This document shows, piece by piece, positions 52,743 through 60,356 of a stretch of DNA of 64,000 bases. Below the pieces are notes generated by a model. That model made no database searches. It saw nothing but the letters and a program-made list of their open reading frames with translations, and was not told where the DNA came from. The stretch's first letter is position 1. Every line of letters starts with the position of its first letter. Location of the stretch: NCBI RefSeq assembly GCF_905220705.1, contig NZ_CAJNAT010000002.1, positions 186,001 through 250,000 of the forward strand, given 5' to 3'. The position numbers and the translations under genes were made by a program. The DNA comes from Paraburkholderia domus (lineage in GTDB: Bacteria > Pseudomonadota > Gammaproteobacteria > Burkholderiales > Burkholderiaceae).

Positions 52743-53927
52743 ATGCAACGAGACGTAGTGGTGGTAAGCGGTGTACGTACCGCAATCGGCGGTTTTGGCG
52801 GCAGTCTGAAGGACTTTCCGCCGACGGATCTTGGCGCACGCGTCGTGCGTGAAGTGCTGGCGCGCGCAAACGTGTCGGGCGACGAAGTCGGCCATGTGGT
52901 GTTCGGCAATGTCGTGCATACCGAACCGAAAGATATGTATCTGGCCCGCGTGGCGGCGATCAATGGCGGCGTCGCGCAACATGCGCCCGCGTTGACTGTC
53001 AACCGCTTGTGCGGATCGGGCTTGCAGGCAATCGTCTCGGCCGCGCAAAGCGTGCTGCTCGGCGATGCCGACATCGCAATCGGCGGCGGCGCGGAAAACA
53101 TGAGCCGCGCGCCGTATTCCATGCCGGCTGCGCGCTTTGGTCAGCGCATGGGCGATGCGCGCCTCGTCGACATGATGGTCGGCGCGCTGAACGACCCATT
53201 CCAGTCGATCCATATGGGCGTAACCGCCGAGAACGTCGCGCGCAAGTACGAAATCTCGCGAGAAACGCAGGACGCGCTCGCGCTCGAATCGCATCGCCGC
53301 GCAGCTAACGCGATTACAAGCGGCTACTTCAAGGACCAGATCCTGCCGATCTCGATTCCGTCGAAGAAGGGCGATGTCGTGTTCGACACGGATGAGCACA
53401 CGCGCATGAACGCAACGGCAGAAGACTTCTCCAAGTTGAAGCCGGTGTTCGCGAAGGAAAACGGCACGGTGACGGCCGGCAACGCGTCGGGAATCAACGA
53501 CGCCGCCGCGGCGGTCGTGCTGATGGAGCGCAGCGTCGCCGAGAAGCGCGGCATCAAGCCGCTGGCACGGCTGGTTTCGTACGCGCACGCAGGTGTCGAC
53601 CCGGCATACATGGGCATCGGCCCTGTGCCGGCGACGCGCAAGGCGCTTGAGCGCGCCGGCCTGACAGTCGCCGATCTGGACGTGATCGAAGCGAACGAAG
53701 CGTTTGCCGCTCAGGCATGCGCAGTCAGCAAGGAACTTGGTTTCGATCCGGCCAAGGTCAATCCGAACGGATCGGGCATTTCGCTCGGCCATCCGATCGG
53801 CGCGACCGGCGCGCTGATTACCGTCAAGGCGTTGTATGAATTGCAGCGAGTCGGCGGCCGCTATGCGCTGGTGACGATGTGTATCGGCGGCGGACAGGGT
53901 ATCGCGGCGATCTTCGAACGGATCTGA
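52743..53927 (+). CDS. bktB: Beta-ketothiolase BktB-like
   Basis: A 394-residue thiolase that closely resembles Cupriavidus BktB in pattern: [37 protein letters not shown] (C90), [46 protein letters not shown] and [17 protein letters not shown]. BktB accepts longer acyl-CoAs than PhaA, condensing propionyl-CoA with acetyl-CoA for 3-hydroxyvalerate units; this specificity is inferred by similarity. The start has a clear GAGGAG site. It lies about 4 kb from phaR, so it belongs to the wider PHA region. Confidence 0.92.
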   Translation: MQRDVVVVSGVRTAIGGFGGSLKDFPPTDLGARVVREVLARANVSGDEVGHVVFGNVVHTEPKDMYLARVAAINGGVAQHAPALTVNRLCGSGLQAIVSAAQSVLLGDADIAIGGGAENMSRAPYSMPAARFGQRMGDARLVDMMVGALNDPFQSIHMGVTAENVARKYEISRETQDALALESHRRAANAITSGYFKDQILPISIPSKKGDVVFDTDEHTRMNATAEDFSKLKPVFAKENGTVTAGNASGINDAAAAVVLMERSVAEKRGIKPLARLVSYAHAGVDPAYMGIGPVPATRKALERAGLTVADLDVIEANEAFAAQACAVSKELGFDPAKVNPNGSGISLGHPIGATGALITVKALYELQRVGGRYALVTMCIGGGQGIAAIFERI

Positions 53928-54053
53928 GGCCGAGGCTGAGGCTGAGGCGGGGCAACGCGACGCGAGGCGTCGACTTTCCCCGCCGAACGAAGCCCAGCGG
54001 TAGGTGGGTAGGAAACTGGCATCGAGCGGTAGCGGGCAATAAGGAAAGAACGG

Positions 54054-54719
54054 ATGCAGGGATCGAAAGCGATGAAGGGTACGATGCGGCGGCGCGCTTG
54101 GGCGGTGATGGGCATCGCTGCATTGCTATGTGCCGGCGCCGGGGCTGTGCTGCCCGCGCAGGCATGGGCGCAAAGCGACGCGGTGAAGGAGTTGGCGGCG
54201 CCCCCGCCGATTCAGTTGCCGCTCAAGCCGAGCCCCGAATTCGCAAAGTTTCCGCGCTACGCCGGCATGCTGGGCGCACGTCAGATCGTACTGCGCCTCG
54301 GCGCGAAAACCGACGACCCCGCCGGCGTGCACGGCGAGTATCAGTACACCGATACCGGCGAGGTGATCCTGATCGCGGGCGACCGTGACGGCGACACGCT
54401 CGAAGTCGAGGAATCGAACGACGGCACGCATATCACAGGCAACTGGGTCGGCAAATTTGCCGCTGACGGTTCGGTAGCGGGCGACCGGATGAATGTCGAC
54501 GATTCCGACCCGCAGCCGTTCGATCTGAAACCACTGGCGGCGGGGCAGGCCGTGCCGGCTGCATCGGCTGGTGCAGGTGCTGCTGCTGGTGCCGGTGCGG
54601 CGGCCAACAAGGCAGCGGTCGCGCCACAATCGTCAGCCGGCGGGGCAGCAGCGCCCGCTGCGGCAACGAGCAGTGGTCACGCCGTCGGCGGGGTTAGCAA
54701 TCTGCAAACCGGCGAATAA
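54054..54719 (+). CDS. Exported protein of unknown function, Ala-rich tail
   Basis: A 221-residue protein I do not recognise. A signal peptide is clear (about residues 7-39, RRRAWAVMGIAALLCAGAGAVLPAQAWAQ). Residues about 45-160 form a beta-rich domain (IQLPLKPSPEFAKFPRYAGMLGARQIVLRLGAKTDDPAGVHGEYQYTDTGEVILIAGDRDGD, then HITGNWVGKFAADGSVAGDRM), reminiscent of small periplasmic beta-sandwich proteins. Residues about 165-221 are low-complexity Ala/Gly/Ser. A second ATG at 54072 is an alternative start. metC begins 14 bp downstream, so the genes are probably co-transcribed. Confidence 0.75.
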   Translation: MQGSKAMKGTMRRRAWAVMGIAALLCAGAGAVLPAQAWAQSDAVKELAAPPPIQLPLKPSPEFAKFPRYAGMLGARQIVLRLGAKTDDPAGVHGEYQYTDTGEVILIAGDRDGDTLEVEESNDGTHITGNWVGKFAADGSVAGDRMNVDDSDPQPFDLKPLAAGQAVPAASAGAGAAAGAGAAANKAAVAPQSSAGGAAAPAAATSSGHAVGGVSNLQTGE

Positions 54720-54733
54720 CGTCTACCTACACC

Positions 54734-55918
54734 ATGACCCAATCCAAACTCAAACGCGGCCTGCAAACTCACATCGTGCGTCACGAAGACCAGCTCACGC
54801 CGGGCTTCGAGTCGTTCTCGACGCCGGTTACGCGCGCTTCGACGGTCGTATTCCCCGATCTCGCGACAATGCGGTCGCTCGACTGGAAAAACGACGCGCA
54901 ATGGCGCTATGGCCTGCACGCCACGCCGACTTCGTTGGCGCTGGCGCAGCGGCTTGCCACCATCGAAGGCGGCAATCACGCGTTGTTGCAGCCGTCGGGG
55001 TTGTCGTCGATTTCGAATGTGTACTTCGGCCTTGTGAAGGCCGGCGACGACGTGCTGATCCCCGATAACGTCTACTCGCCGAACCGCGATCACGGCGACT
55101 GGCTGGCGCGCGATTTCGGCGTCACGGTGCGCTACTACGATCCGATGATCGGCGCGAGGATCGCGGATCTGATCCAGCCGAATACGCGTTTGATCTGGCT
55201 CGAAGCACCCGGCTCGGTCACGATGGAAGTGGCCGACGTGCCCGCCATCACCGCGGCGGCACGTGCGCGCCACGTCGTCACGGCGATCGACAATACCTGG
55301 TCTGCGGGGCTCGGTTTCCGACCGTTCGACCATGGCGTCGATATCTCGGTGCAGGCGTTGACCAAGTACCAGTCGGGCGGCGGCGACGTGCTGATGGGCG
55401 CGACGATCACGGTCGATCGCGAGTTGCATCTGAAGTTGAAGGCAGCGCGCATGCGCATGGGTATCGGCGTGTCGTCGGATGACTGTTCGTTGATTCTGCG
55501 CAGCCTGCCGACTATGCAACTGCGCTTCGAACAGCATGACCGTGCAGCGCTCGGTCTGGCCAAATGGCTCAAGACGCGTCCGGAAATTGCCGCGGTCTTG
55601 CATCCGGCGTTACCTGACTGTCCAGGGCATGAGTTTTTCAAGCGCGACTTTACGGGCGCGGGTGGACTGTTCTCAGTGGTGTTCGATGCACGTTACAGTG
55701 CGGCGCAAATCGACACGTTCTGCGAGTCGCTTGAGCTGTTTTCGCTCGGCTGGAGTTGGGGTGGCGCGCACAGTCTCGCGATGCCGTACGACGTCGCCTC
55801 GATGCGCACGGAAGGTCAATGGCCGCATCGCGGCACGTTGGTGCGGTTCTATATCGGTCTGGAAGAAGAGGCCGATTTGCGCGCGGATATCGAGCAGTGT
55901 CTGGAGGCGCTGGGCTAA
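54734..55918 (+). CDS. metC: Cystathionine beta-lyase, MetC-like
   Basis: A 394-residue PLP enzyme of the Cys/Met metabolism family. PLP lysine is K211 in QALTKYQSGGGDVLMG; IDNTWSAGLGFRPFDHGVDI, the NVYSPNRD loop and SGLSSISNVYFGLVKAGDDVL are typical of the MetC branch. The reaction is cystathionine to homocysteine, pyruvate and ammonia in methionine synthesis. SLGWSWGGAHSLAMPYD near the C-terminus fits MetC rather than MetB. It is co-directional with the exported-protein gene and ends at a strong terminator. Confidence 0.92.
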   Translation: MTQSKLKRGLQTHIVRHEDQLTPGFESFSTPVTRASTVVFPDLATMRSLDWKNDAQWRYGLHATPTSLALAQRLATIEGGNHALLQPSGLSSISNVYFGLVKAGDDVLIPDNVYSPNRDHGDWLARDFGVTVRYYDPMIGARIADLIQPNTRLIWLEAPGSVTMEVADVPAITAAARARHVVTAIDNTWSAGLGFRPFDHGVDISVQALTKYQSGGGDVLMGATITVDRELHLKLKAARMRMGIGVSSDDCSLILRSLPTMQLRFEQHDRAALGLAKWLKTRPEIAAVLHPALPDCPGHEFFKRDFTGAGGLFSVVFDARYSAAQIDTFCESLELFSLGWSWGGAHSLAMPYDVASMRTEGQWPHRGTLVRFYIGLEEEADLRADIEQCLEALG

Positions 55919-55950
55919 GCGCCAGCGAGCGGGTTGCTGAAGATTGCGTA

Positions 55951-55984
55951 AGCCCATCGGGACGCGTTCCCGATGGGCTTTTTA
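55951..55984 (+). terminator. Strong intrinsic terminator after metC
   Basis: The 12-bp perfect stem AGCCCATCGGGA / TCCCGATGGGCT (55951-55962, 55968-55979) with loop CGCGT is followed by TTTTT. Confidence 0.95.
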
Positions 55985-56011
55985 TTTTGTCAAGATAGCC
56001 AGTAAGCCTAA

Positions 56012-56027
56012 CCATTCGGCCGAATGG
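56012..56027. promoter_or_regulatory. Perfect 16-bp palindrome CCATTCGGCCGAATGG
   Basis: It is symmetric in every base and lies between the metC terminator and the membrane-protein gene at 56098. A dimeric regulator site is the simplest reading. No other copy was seen in this window. Confidence 0.45.
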
Positions 56028-56097
56028 CCGACGCCGGATCTCGACGCTACGATGGTGCACGTTATGACTAACGATTACCGCACGATGGTGGACTTCG

Positions 56098-56547
56098 ATG
56101 AATCTATTTTTCTGGGCGTTGCTGAATCTTGGCGTGCCGATTGTCGGCCCGATCTTTACGTTAGCGCTCGTCGCACCCACACACGGCTGGCGCGTCGCGA
56201 AGACGTTGATCGCCGCATCAGTGAAAGACGGCCAACTATTCTGGTGTTCGATCGGGCTGTGCGCGGCCGCGGTTTATGAGGCAATGACCGCGCTGGAAAG
56301 AGGAGGTGGTGCGGTGCCTGTCTTGGAATCCGCCATTGCTGGATTCTGCATGCTGGCTTTCTCCTGTTCCATTATCGTGATGTCGGCCCTGGTCAATACA
56401 CATCATGACCGGGCGAGCACATACATTCGCCACAGGCAGAAACGGTTTGTTACGGGGTCGTTGTCGCGCGTGGCCATCGGAACTTCGATTCTTGCAACGT
56501 CCGTTGCTGCCATTCTGTTTGTAATCCTACACGTGCGCCTGATTTAG
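56098..56547 (+). CDS. Small membrane protein of unknown function (149 aa)
   Basis: I do not recognise this family. Four hydrophobic segments are visible: about 2-26, 49-62, 78-100 and 122-147, with a basic loop (HHDRASTYIRHRQKRF) between the third and fourth. The N-terminus MNLFFWALLNLGVPIVGPIFTLAL starts directly in a membrane helix. The GC content is lower than its neighbours. A moderate ribosome site (GGTGGA) precedes ATG 56098. It is bounded upstream by the metC terminator and palindrome and downstream by a 43-aa membrane protein gene, so the two may form a unit. The coding frame has normal hydrophobic amphipathicity, supporting a real gene. Confidence 0.6.
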   Translation: MNLFFWALLNLGVPIVGPIFTLALVAPTHGWRVAKTLIAASVKDGQLFWCSIGLCAAAVYEAMTALERGGGAVPVLESAIAGFCMLAFSCSIIVMSALVNTHHDRASTYIRHRQKRFVTGSLSRVAIGTSILATSVAAILFVILHVRLI

Positions 56548-56597
56548 ATTTTTTAGATAACGTAGCTCTTATACTGATCGACTTACAGGAGGCACGC

Positions 56598-56729
56598 ATG
56601 GACAAACTATTTACGTTTCTGGAATCTGACCAAAATTACGCTCGTGTTCTGAAGTGGGCTAACGTCGTGATAGTCGCCGTTGCGATCTACATGTTGGGCG
56701 TGTTGCTATTCGCCTTTCCGAACAAATAA
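56598..56729 (+). CDS. 43-aa single-helix membrane peptide
   Basis: ATG 56598 is preceded by AGGAGG at 7 nt, the best ribosome site in this region. The product begins MDKLFTFLESDQNYARVLKW and continues with one transmembrane helix (about 21-40) and a short FPNK tail. The cytoplasmic N-terminal half is amphipathic. TATACT (56570-56575) could be a -10. A terminator follows 13 bp after the stop. The family is unknown. Such peptides are commonly regulators or subunits of larger membrane proteins, or toxins; nothing here decides. Confidence 0.65.
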   Translation: MDKLFTFLESDQNYARVLKWANVVIVAVAIYMLGVLLFAFPNK

Positions 56730-56741
56730 TACTCGTGTCCA

Positions 56742-56777
56742 GCGCTGGCCGCCATTGCGTCGGCCAGCGCAAATTTT
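56742..56777. terminator. Bidirectional terminator between the small membrane gene and serB
   Basis: The stem GCGCTGGCC / GGCCAGCGC (56742-56750, 56762-56770) has an 11-nt loop and is followed by AAATTTT. It lies between convergent genes. Confidence 0.7.
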
Positions 56778-56780
56778 GCT

Positions 56781-57620
56781 TCAGAACAGCCGCAGCAACC
56801 CATCCAGCCCAACGTGGTTGAACGCCACGCTGGCGGCTTCGCGCACCACCGGCTTCGCGCGGAATGCTACTGAGAGTCCCGCAGCGGCCATCATTTTCAG
56901 ATCGTTCGAACCGTCGCCCATCGCAATTGCGCGGGCCGGCTCGATGCCTAGTTGGACGCACGTCTCGCGCAGTGTGCGTGCCTTCACGTCGGCGTTGACG
57001 ATCTCGCCGATTACGTTGCCGGTCAACTTGCCATCAACGATTTCGAGCGTGTTCGCCCGCGTGAAATCGAGGCCGAGCCGGGCCTTCAGTTTTTCGGTGA
57101 AAAACGTGAAGCCGCCGGACACCAGCAGCGTTTTCAATCCCGCCGCTTTCGCGCCGGCGAGCATCTGTTCGGCGCCCGGTGAGAGTTGCAGCCGCTCTTC
57201 ATAAACGCGTTCGAGCGCGCCGGCGTCGAGTCCCTTGAGCAGTGCCACGCGGCGCGTCAGGCTCTCGTTGAAGTCCTTGATTTCGCCGCGCATCGACGCT
57301 TCCGTGATCGCTGCGACTTCCGCCTTCAACCCGCAGAAGTCGGCGATCTCGTCGATGCATTCGATCGTGATCAGCGTGGAGTCCATGTCCATCGCGACGA
57401 GGCCGAAATCACGCAACTGGCGGCCGGGTTCGACAAACGCATAGTCCAGTTGATGCGTGCCGCAATAGACCTCGAGGTCGGCGCGCTGCGCGATGTTCGC
57501 GTTGGCGATGCGAATCGCGTTCGTGTCGATGACGGCGGCGTGCGATCCGCGCGCGAGCGCGACGAGCGTCTTGTGGTGGTCGGCGGAAAGGGGCGCGGTG
57601 CTTTGGATGACGAGGTTCAT
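56781..57620 (-). CDS. serB: Phosphoserine phosphatase SerB
   Basis: A 279-residue HAD phosphatase for the last step of serine synthesis. The nucleophile motif is VAMDMDSTLI (D78, D80); motif II LLVSGGFTFF, motif III lysine and motif IV AMGDGSNDLKMM follow. The first 70 residues are an N-terminal regulatory-type domain. I chose ATG 57620; in-frame codons reach 57758 but are Cys/Arg-rich and precede the likely -10. A TACAAT box on this strand (57678-57683) lies about 58 bp upstream. Confidence 0.95.
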   Translation of the reverse strand: MNLVIQSTAPLSADHHKTLVALARGSHAAVIDTNAIRIANANIAQRADLEVYCGTHQLDYAFVEPGRQLRDFGLVAMDMDSTLITIECIDEIADFCGLKAEVAAITEASMRGEIKDFNESLTRRVALLKGLDAGALERVYEERLQLSPGAEQMLAGAKAAGLKTLLVSGGFTFFTEKLKARLGLDFTRANTLEIVDGKLTGNVIGEIVNADVKARTLRETCVQLGIEPARAIAMGDGSNDLKMMAAAGLSVAFRAKPVVREAASVAFNHVGLDGLLRLF

Positions 57621-57677
57621 GGACGACGCATTGGCGCAGAAAAGGACGGGCGCGCGGCTCGCGCGGAAAATCCCGTC

Positions 57678-57683
57678 ATTGTA
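57678..57683 (-). promoter_or_regulatory. Candidate -10 box of serB
   Basis: TACAAT on the minus strand predicts a start near 57671 and a leader of about 50 nt. Confidence 0.45.
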
Positions 57684-57887
57684 ACGGTTCGGCGGCACGC
57701 AGCCCGCCGCGCGGTCCGCCAGACAATCCACCGTGCAATCATCAGGCACCCGCGTCATACTGGCGCTTCGAATGACGCCTCGCTGCCAACGAGTCTGGCG
57801 AGCTTGCCGCGCTTATGAGGCGCGCGGCACACCGCACACGCACGCATTGGCACAAGCCGACGAGGCGCACCACCACGGAGACAAGTC

Positions 57888-59135
57888 ATGACCCCCGCGA
57901 CCGCCAGCGACGCGTCCACCCTTGCGCGCGACTTCGATCTGCGCCACCTGAGCCCCGCGTTCTATGCTGATCCGTATCCGGTCTATCATGCGCTGCGCAC
58001 CCATGAGCCGGTCAAACGCATGCCGGACGGCTCGTTGTTCCTGACGCGTTTTCGCGATGTGCAGGCGGTCTACCGCGACCCGAAAACTTTCAGTTCCGAC
58101 AAGACCGTCGAATTCAAGCCGAAGTACGGCGACTCGCCGCTCTACACCCATCACACCACGAGTCTTGTCTTCAACGATCCGCCTCGTCACACGCGGGTGC
58201 GCAAACTGATCGCCGGCGCACTGACGGCGCGCGCCATCGCGGCCATGGAGCCGGGGTTGATCCGCCTCGTCGATGGCTTGCTCGATGCTGCCGCGGTGCG
58301 CGGCCGGATCGATCTGATCGGCGAGTTCGCGTCGGCGATTCCGGTCGAGATCATCGGCAATCTGCTGGATGTGCCGCACGCTGAGCGCGAGCCGTTGCGC
58401 GACTGGTCGCTGGCGATACTCGGCGCGCTGGAGCCGTCGCTGACCGACGCGCAACTCGAACGAGGAAGCCGTGCGGTCAGCGAATTCGTTGAGTATTTGC
58501 GCGATCTGGTAGGGCAGCGCCGGCGCGAACCCGGTGACCCGCAGCACGACGTGCTGACGCGCCTGATCCAGGGCGAAGCGGGCGGCGAGCAGTTATCGGA
58601 GGCGGAGTTGCTGCAAAACTGCATTTTCATCCTGAACGCCGGTCATGAAACCACGACGAACCTGATCGGCAACGGTCTCGTTACGCTGACCGACTGGCCG
58701 GAGCAGCGCGCCGCGTTACTGCGCGAACCGTCGCTTATCGAGTCGGCGATCGAGGAGTGTCTGCGGTTCGAGAGCTCGAATCAGCTGGGCAACCGCATGG
58801 CGACCGTCGATACCGAAATCGGTGGCGTCGCGGTGGCACGTGGCACGCCCGCCACGCTGTGCATTGGCGCGGCCAATCGCGACCCCGAGCAGTTCGCGGA
58901 ACCGGACCGCTTCGACATCCACCGCGATCCGAACCGGCATCTGGCGTTCGGCTTCGGCATTCACCAGTGCGCGGGGTTGTCGCTCGCGCGACTTGAGGCG
59001 CGCATCGCCATTGGACGCTTCGTGCAGCGCTTTCCGGCGTATCGGCTCGACGGCGAACCGACGCGCGGCGGACGCGTGCGGTTTCGCGGCTTCGCGGTGG
59101 TGCCGGTCGAGCTCGAGCCGTCGAGCGCCGGTTGA
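57888..59135 (+). CDS. Cytochrome P450
   Basis: A 415-residue soluble bacterial P450. The haem loop is FGFGIHQCAGLSLARLEARI with Cys C361; the I-helix is ILNAGHETTTNLIGNGL; the ExxR motif is ECLRFESSNQLGNR. Expected chemistry is monooxygenation with electrons from a ferredoxin and reductase, neither of which is encoded nearby. The pattern resembles CYP families acting on terpenoids or polyketides, but the substrate is unknown. GGAG precedes the ATG. It is isolated between serB and the NHEJ genes, and I see no operon partner. Confidence 0.92.
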   Translation: MTPATASDASTLARDFDLRHLSPAFYADPYPVYHALRTHEPVKRMPDGSLFLTRFRDVQAVYRDPKTFSSDKTVEFKPKYGDSPLYTHHTTSLVFNDPPRHTRVRKLIAGALTARAIAAMEPGLIRLVDGLLDAAAVRGRIDLIGEFASAIPVEIIGNLLDVPHAEREPLRDWSLAILGALEPSLTDAQLERGSRAVSEFVEYLRDLVGQRRREPGDPQHDVLTRLIQGEAGGEQLSEAELLQNCIFILNAGHETTTNLIGNGLVTLTDWPEQRAALLREPSLIESAIEECLRFESSNQLGNRMATVDTEIGGVAVARGTPATLCIGAANRDPEQFAEPDRFDIHRDPNRHLAFGFGIHQCAGLSLARLEARIAIGRFVQRFPAYRLDGEPTRGGRVRFRGFAVVPVELEPSSAG

Positions 59136-59308
59136 CGCGGACGATCCATCGAGTCACAAGGGTGCAGAGCGCCGTATCTTTTGCCGACATGACGCAAGAC
59201 TTACAGCCGATATCTGTGGCGGCCGGCACGGCGCCGCGCCAGTCATAGCGCGAAAACCGTGGCACGCTTGCTGCTTCACTGAGGTGCCTGGGCCTTGGGG
59301 AGCGCACG
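59136..59308 (+). other. Gap between P450 and ku
   Basis: No gene or strong terminator is seen. The ku promoter must lie here; hexamers are not obvious. GGGGAG is a good ribosome site for ku. Confidence 0.4.
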
Positions 59309-60301
59309 ATGGCACACATGATCTGGAAGGGCGCAATCAGCTTCGGCCTCGTTCACGTGCCGGTTCAGTTGTATCCGGCGACGCAGTCGGAGAAAGTCGG
59401 CTTCAATCTGCTGGACAAGCGCACGATCGACCCAATCGGCTACAAGCAGATCAACAAGCGCACCGGCAAAGAGGTGACGCGCGAGAACATCGTGCGCGGC
59501 TTCGAGTACGAAAAGGACAAGTACGTCGTCCTTTCGGACGAGGAGATTCGCGCGGCCAATCCCGAGTCGACGCAGACGGTCGATATCCTCGCATTCGTCG
59601 ACGCACCGGACATCTCGTTCCTCTATCTCGACACGCCGTACTTCCTGACGCCCGACCGCAAGGGCGAAAAAGTGTACGCGCTGCTGCGCGAAGCGATGAA
59701 AGCGACGGGCAAAATTGGTGTGGCGAGCGTCGTGCTGCATAACAAGCAGCATCTCGCGGCGCTGATTCCGGTCGGGCCGATGCTGGCGTTGGACACCCTG
59801 CACTGGGCCGCTGAGGTCCGCGACTTCGACGAATTCAAACTGCCGCCCGAAAGTATGAAGGCGGCCGGCGTCACCACGCGCGAACTCGACATGGCGAAAA
59901 AACTGATCAACGACATGAGCGGCGAGTGGGATCCATCGCAGTATCACGACACGTTCCACGACGACATCATGACGTTGGTCGAGCGAAAGATTCGCGCGGG
60001 TAAGACCGAGGAAATCACCGAAGTCGAGGCGCCACGCGAATCGCGTCAATCAGCCGACATTCTCGATCTGTCCGACCTGCTCAAGCGTAGCCTCGGCCGT
60101 GGCAAAGGCAAGCCGGCGGCGGGTGCGCGCAAGAACGCCACGGATGATGAAGACGAGGCGGCCGGTGCGGAGACAGCCGCGCCAGCCCGCAAGAAGCCGC
60201 GGGCGGCGAGTTCGGCAGGTACGGCGAGCCGCAGCGGCAAGCGCAGTGGCGCCAGTGCCAAGGGGGCGACGGCGGCACGCAAACGGCGTGCTGCCGTCTG
60301 A
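59309..60301 (+). CDS. ku: Bacterial Ku protein
   Basis: A 330-residue homodimeric DNA-end-binding protein for non-homologous end joining. The core (about 1-265) has MAHMIWKGAISFGLVHVPVQLYPATQ, INKRTGKEVTRENIVRGFEYEKDKYVVLSDEEI and the ring-bridge region HNKQHLAALIPVGPMLALDTLHWAAEVRDFDEF. Residues about 265-330 form an Ala/Lys/Arg-rich tail that threads on DNA and helps recruit LigD. ligD begins 55 bp later, giving a complete two-gene NHEJ unit. Family certain. Confidence 0.95.
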   Translation: MAHMIWKGAISFGLVHVPVQLYPATQSEKVGFNLLDKRTIDPIGYKQINKRTGKEVTRENIVRGFEYEKDKYVVLSDEEIRAANPESTQTVDILAFVDAPDISFLYLDTPYFLTPDRKGEKVYALLREAMKATGKIGVASVVLHNKQHLAALIPVGPMLALDTLHWAAEVRDFDEFKLPPESMKAAGVTTRELDMAKKLINDMSGEWDPSQYHDTFHDDIMTLVERKIRAGKTEEITEVEAPRESRQSADILDLSDLLKRSLGRGKGKPAAGARKNATDDEDEAAGAETAAPARKKPRAASSAGTASRSGKRSGASAKGATAARKRRAAV

Positions 60302-60356
60302 TCGCACGCTTGATAAATAACACGGCGCCAACTTGATCCGCGACGAGTTCACCTCC

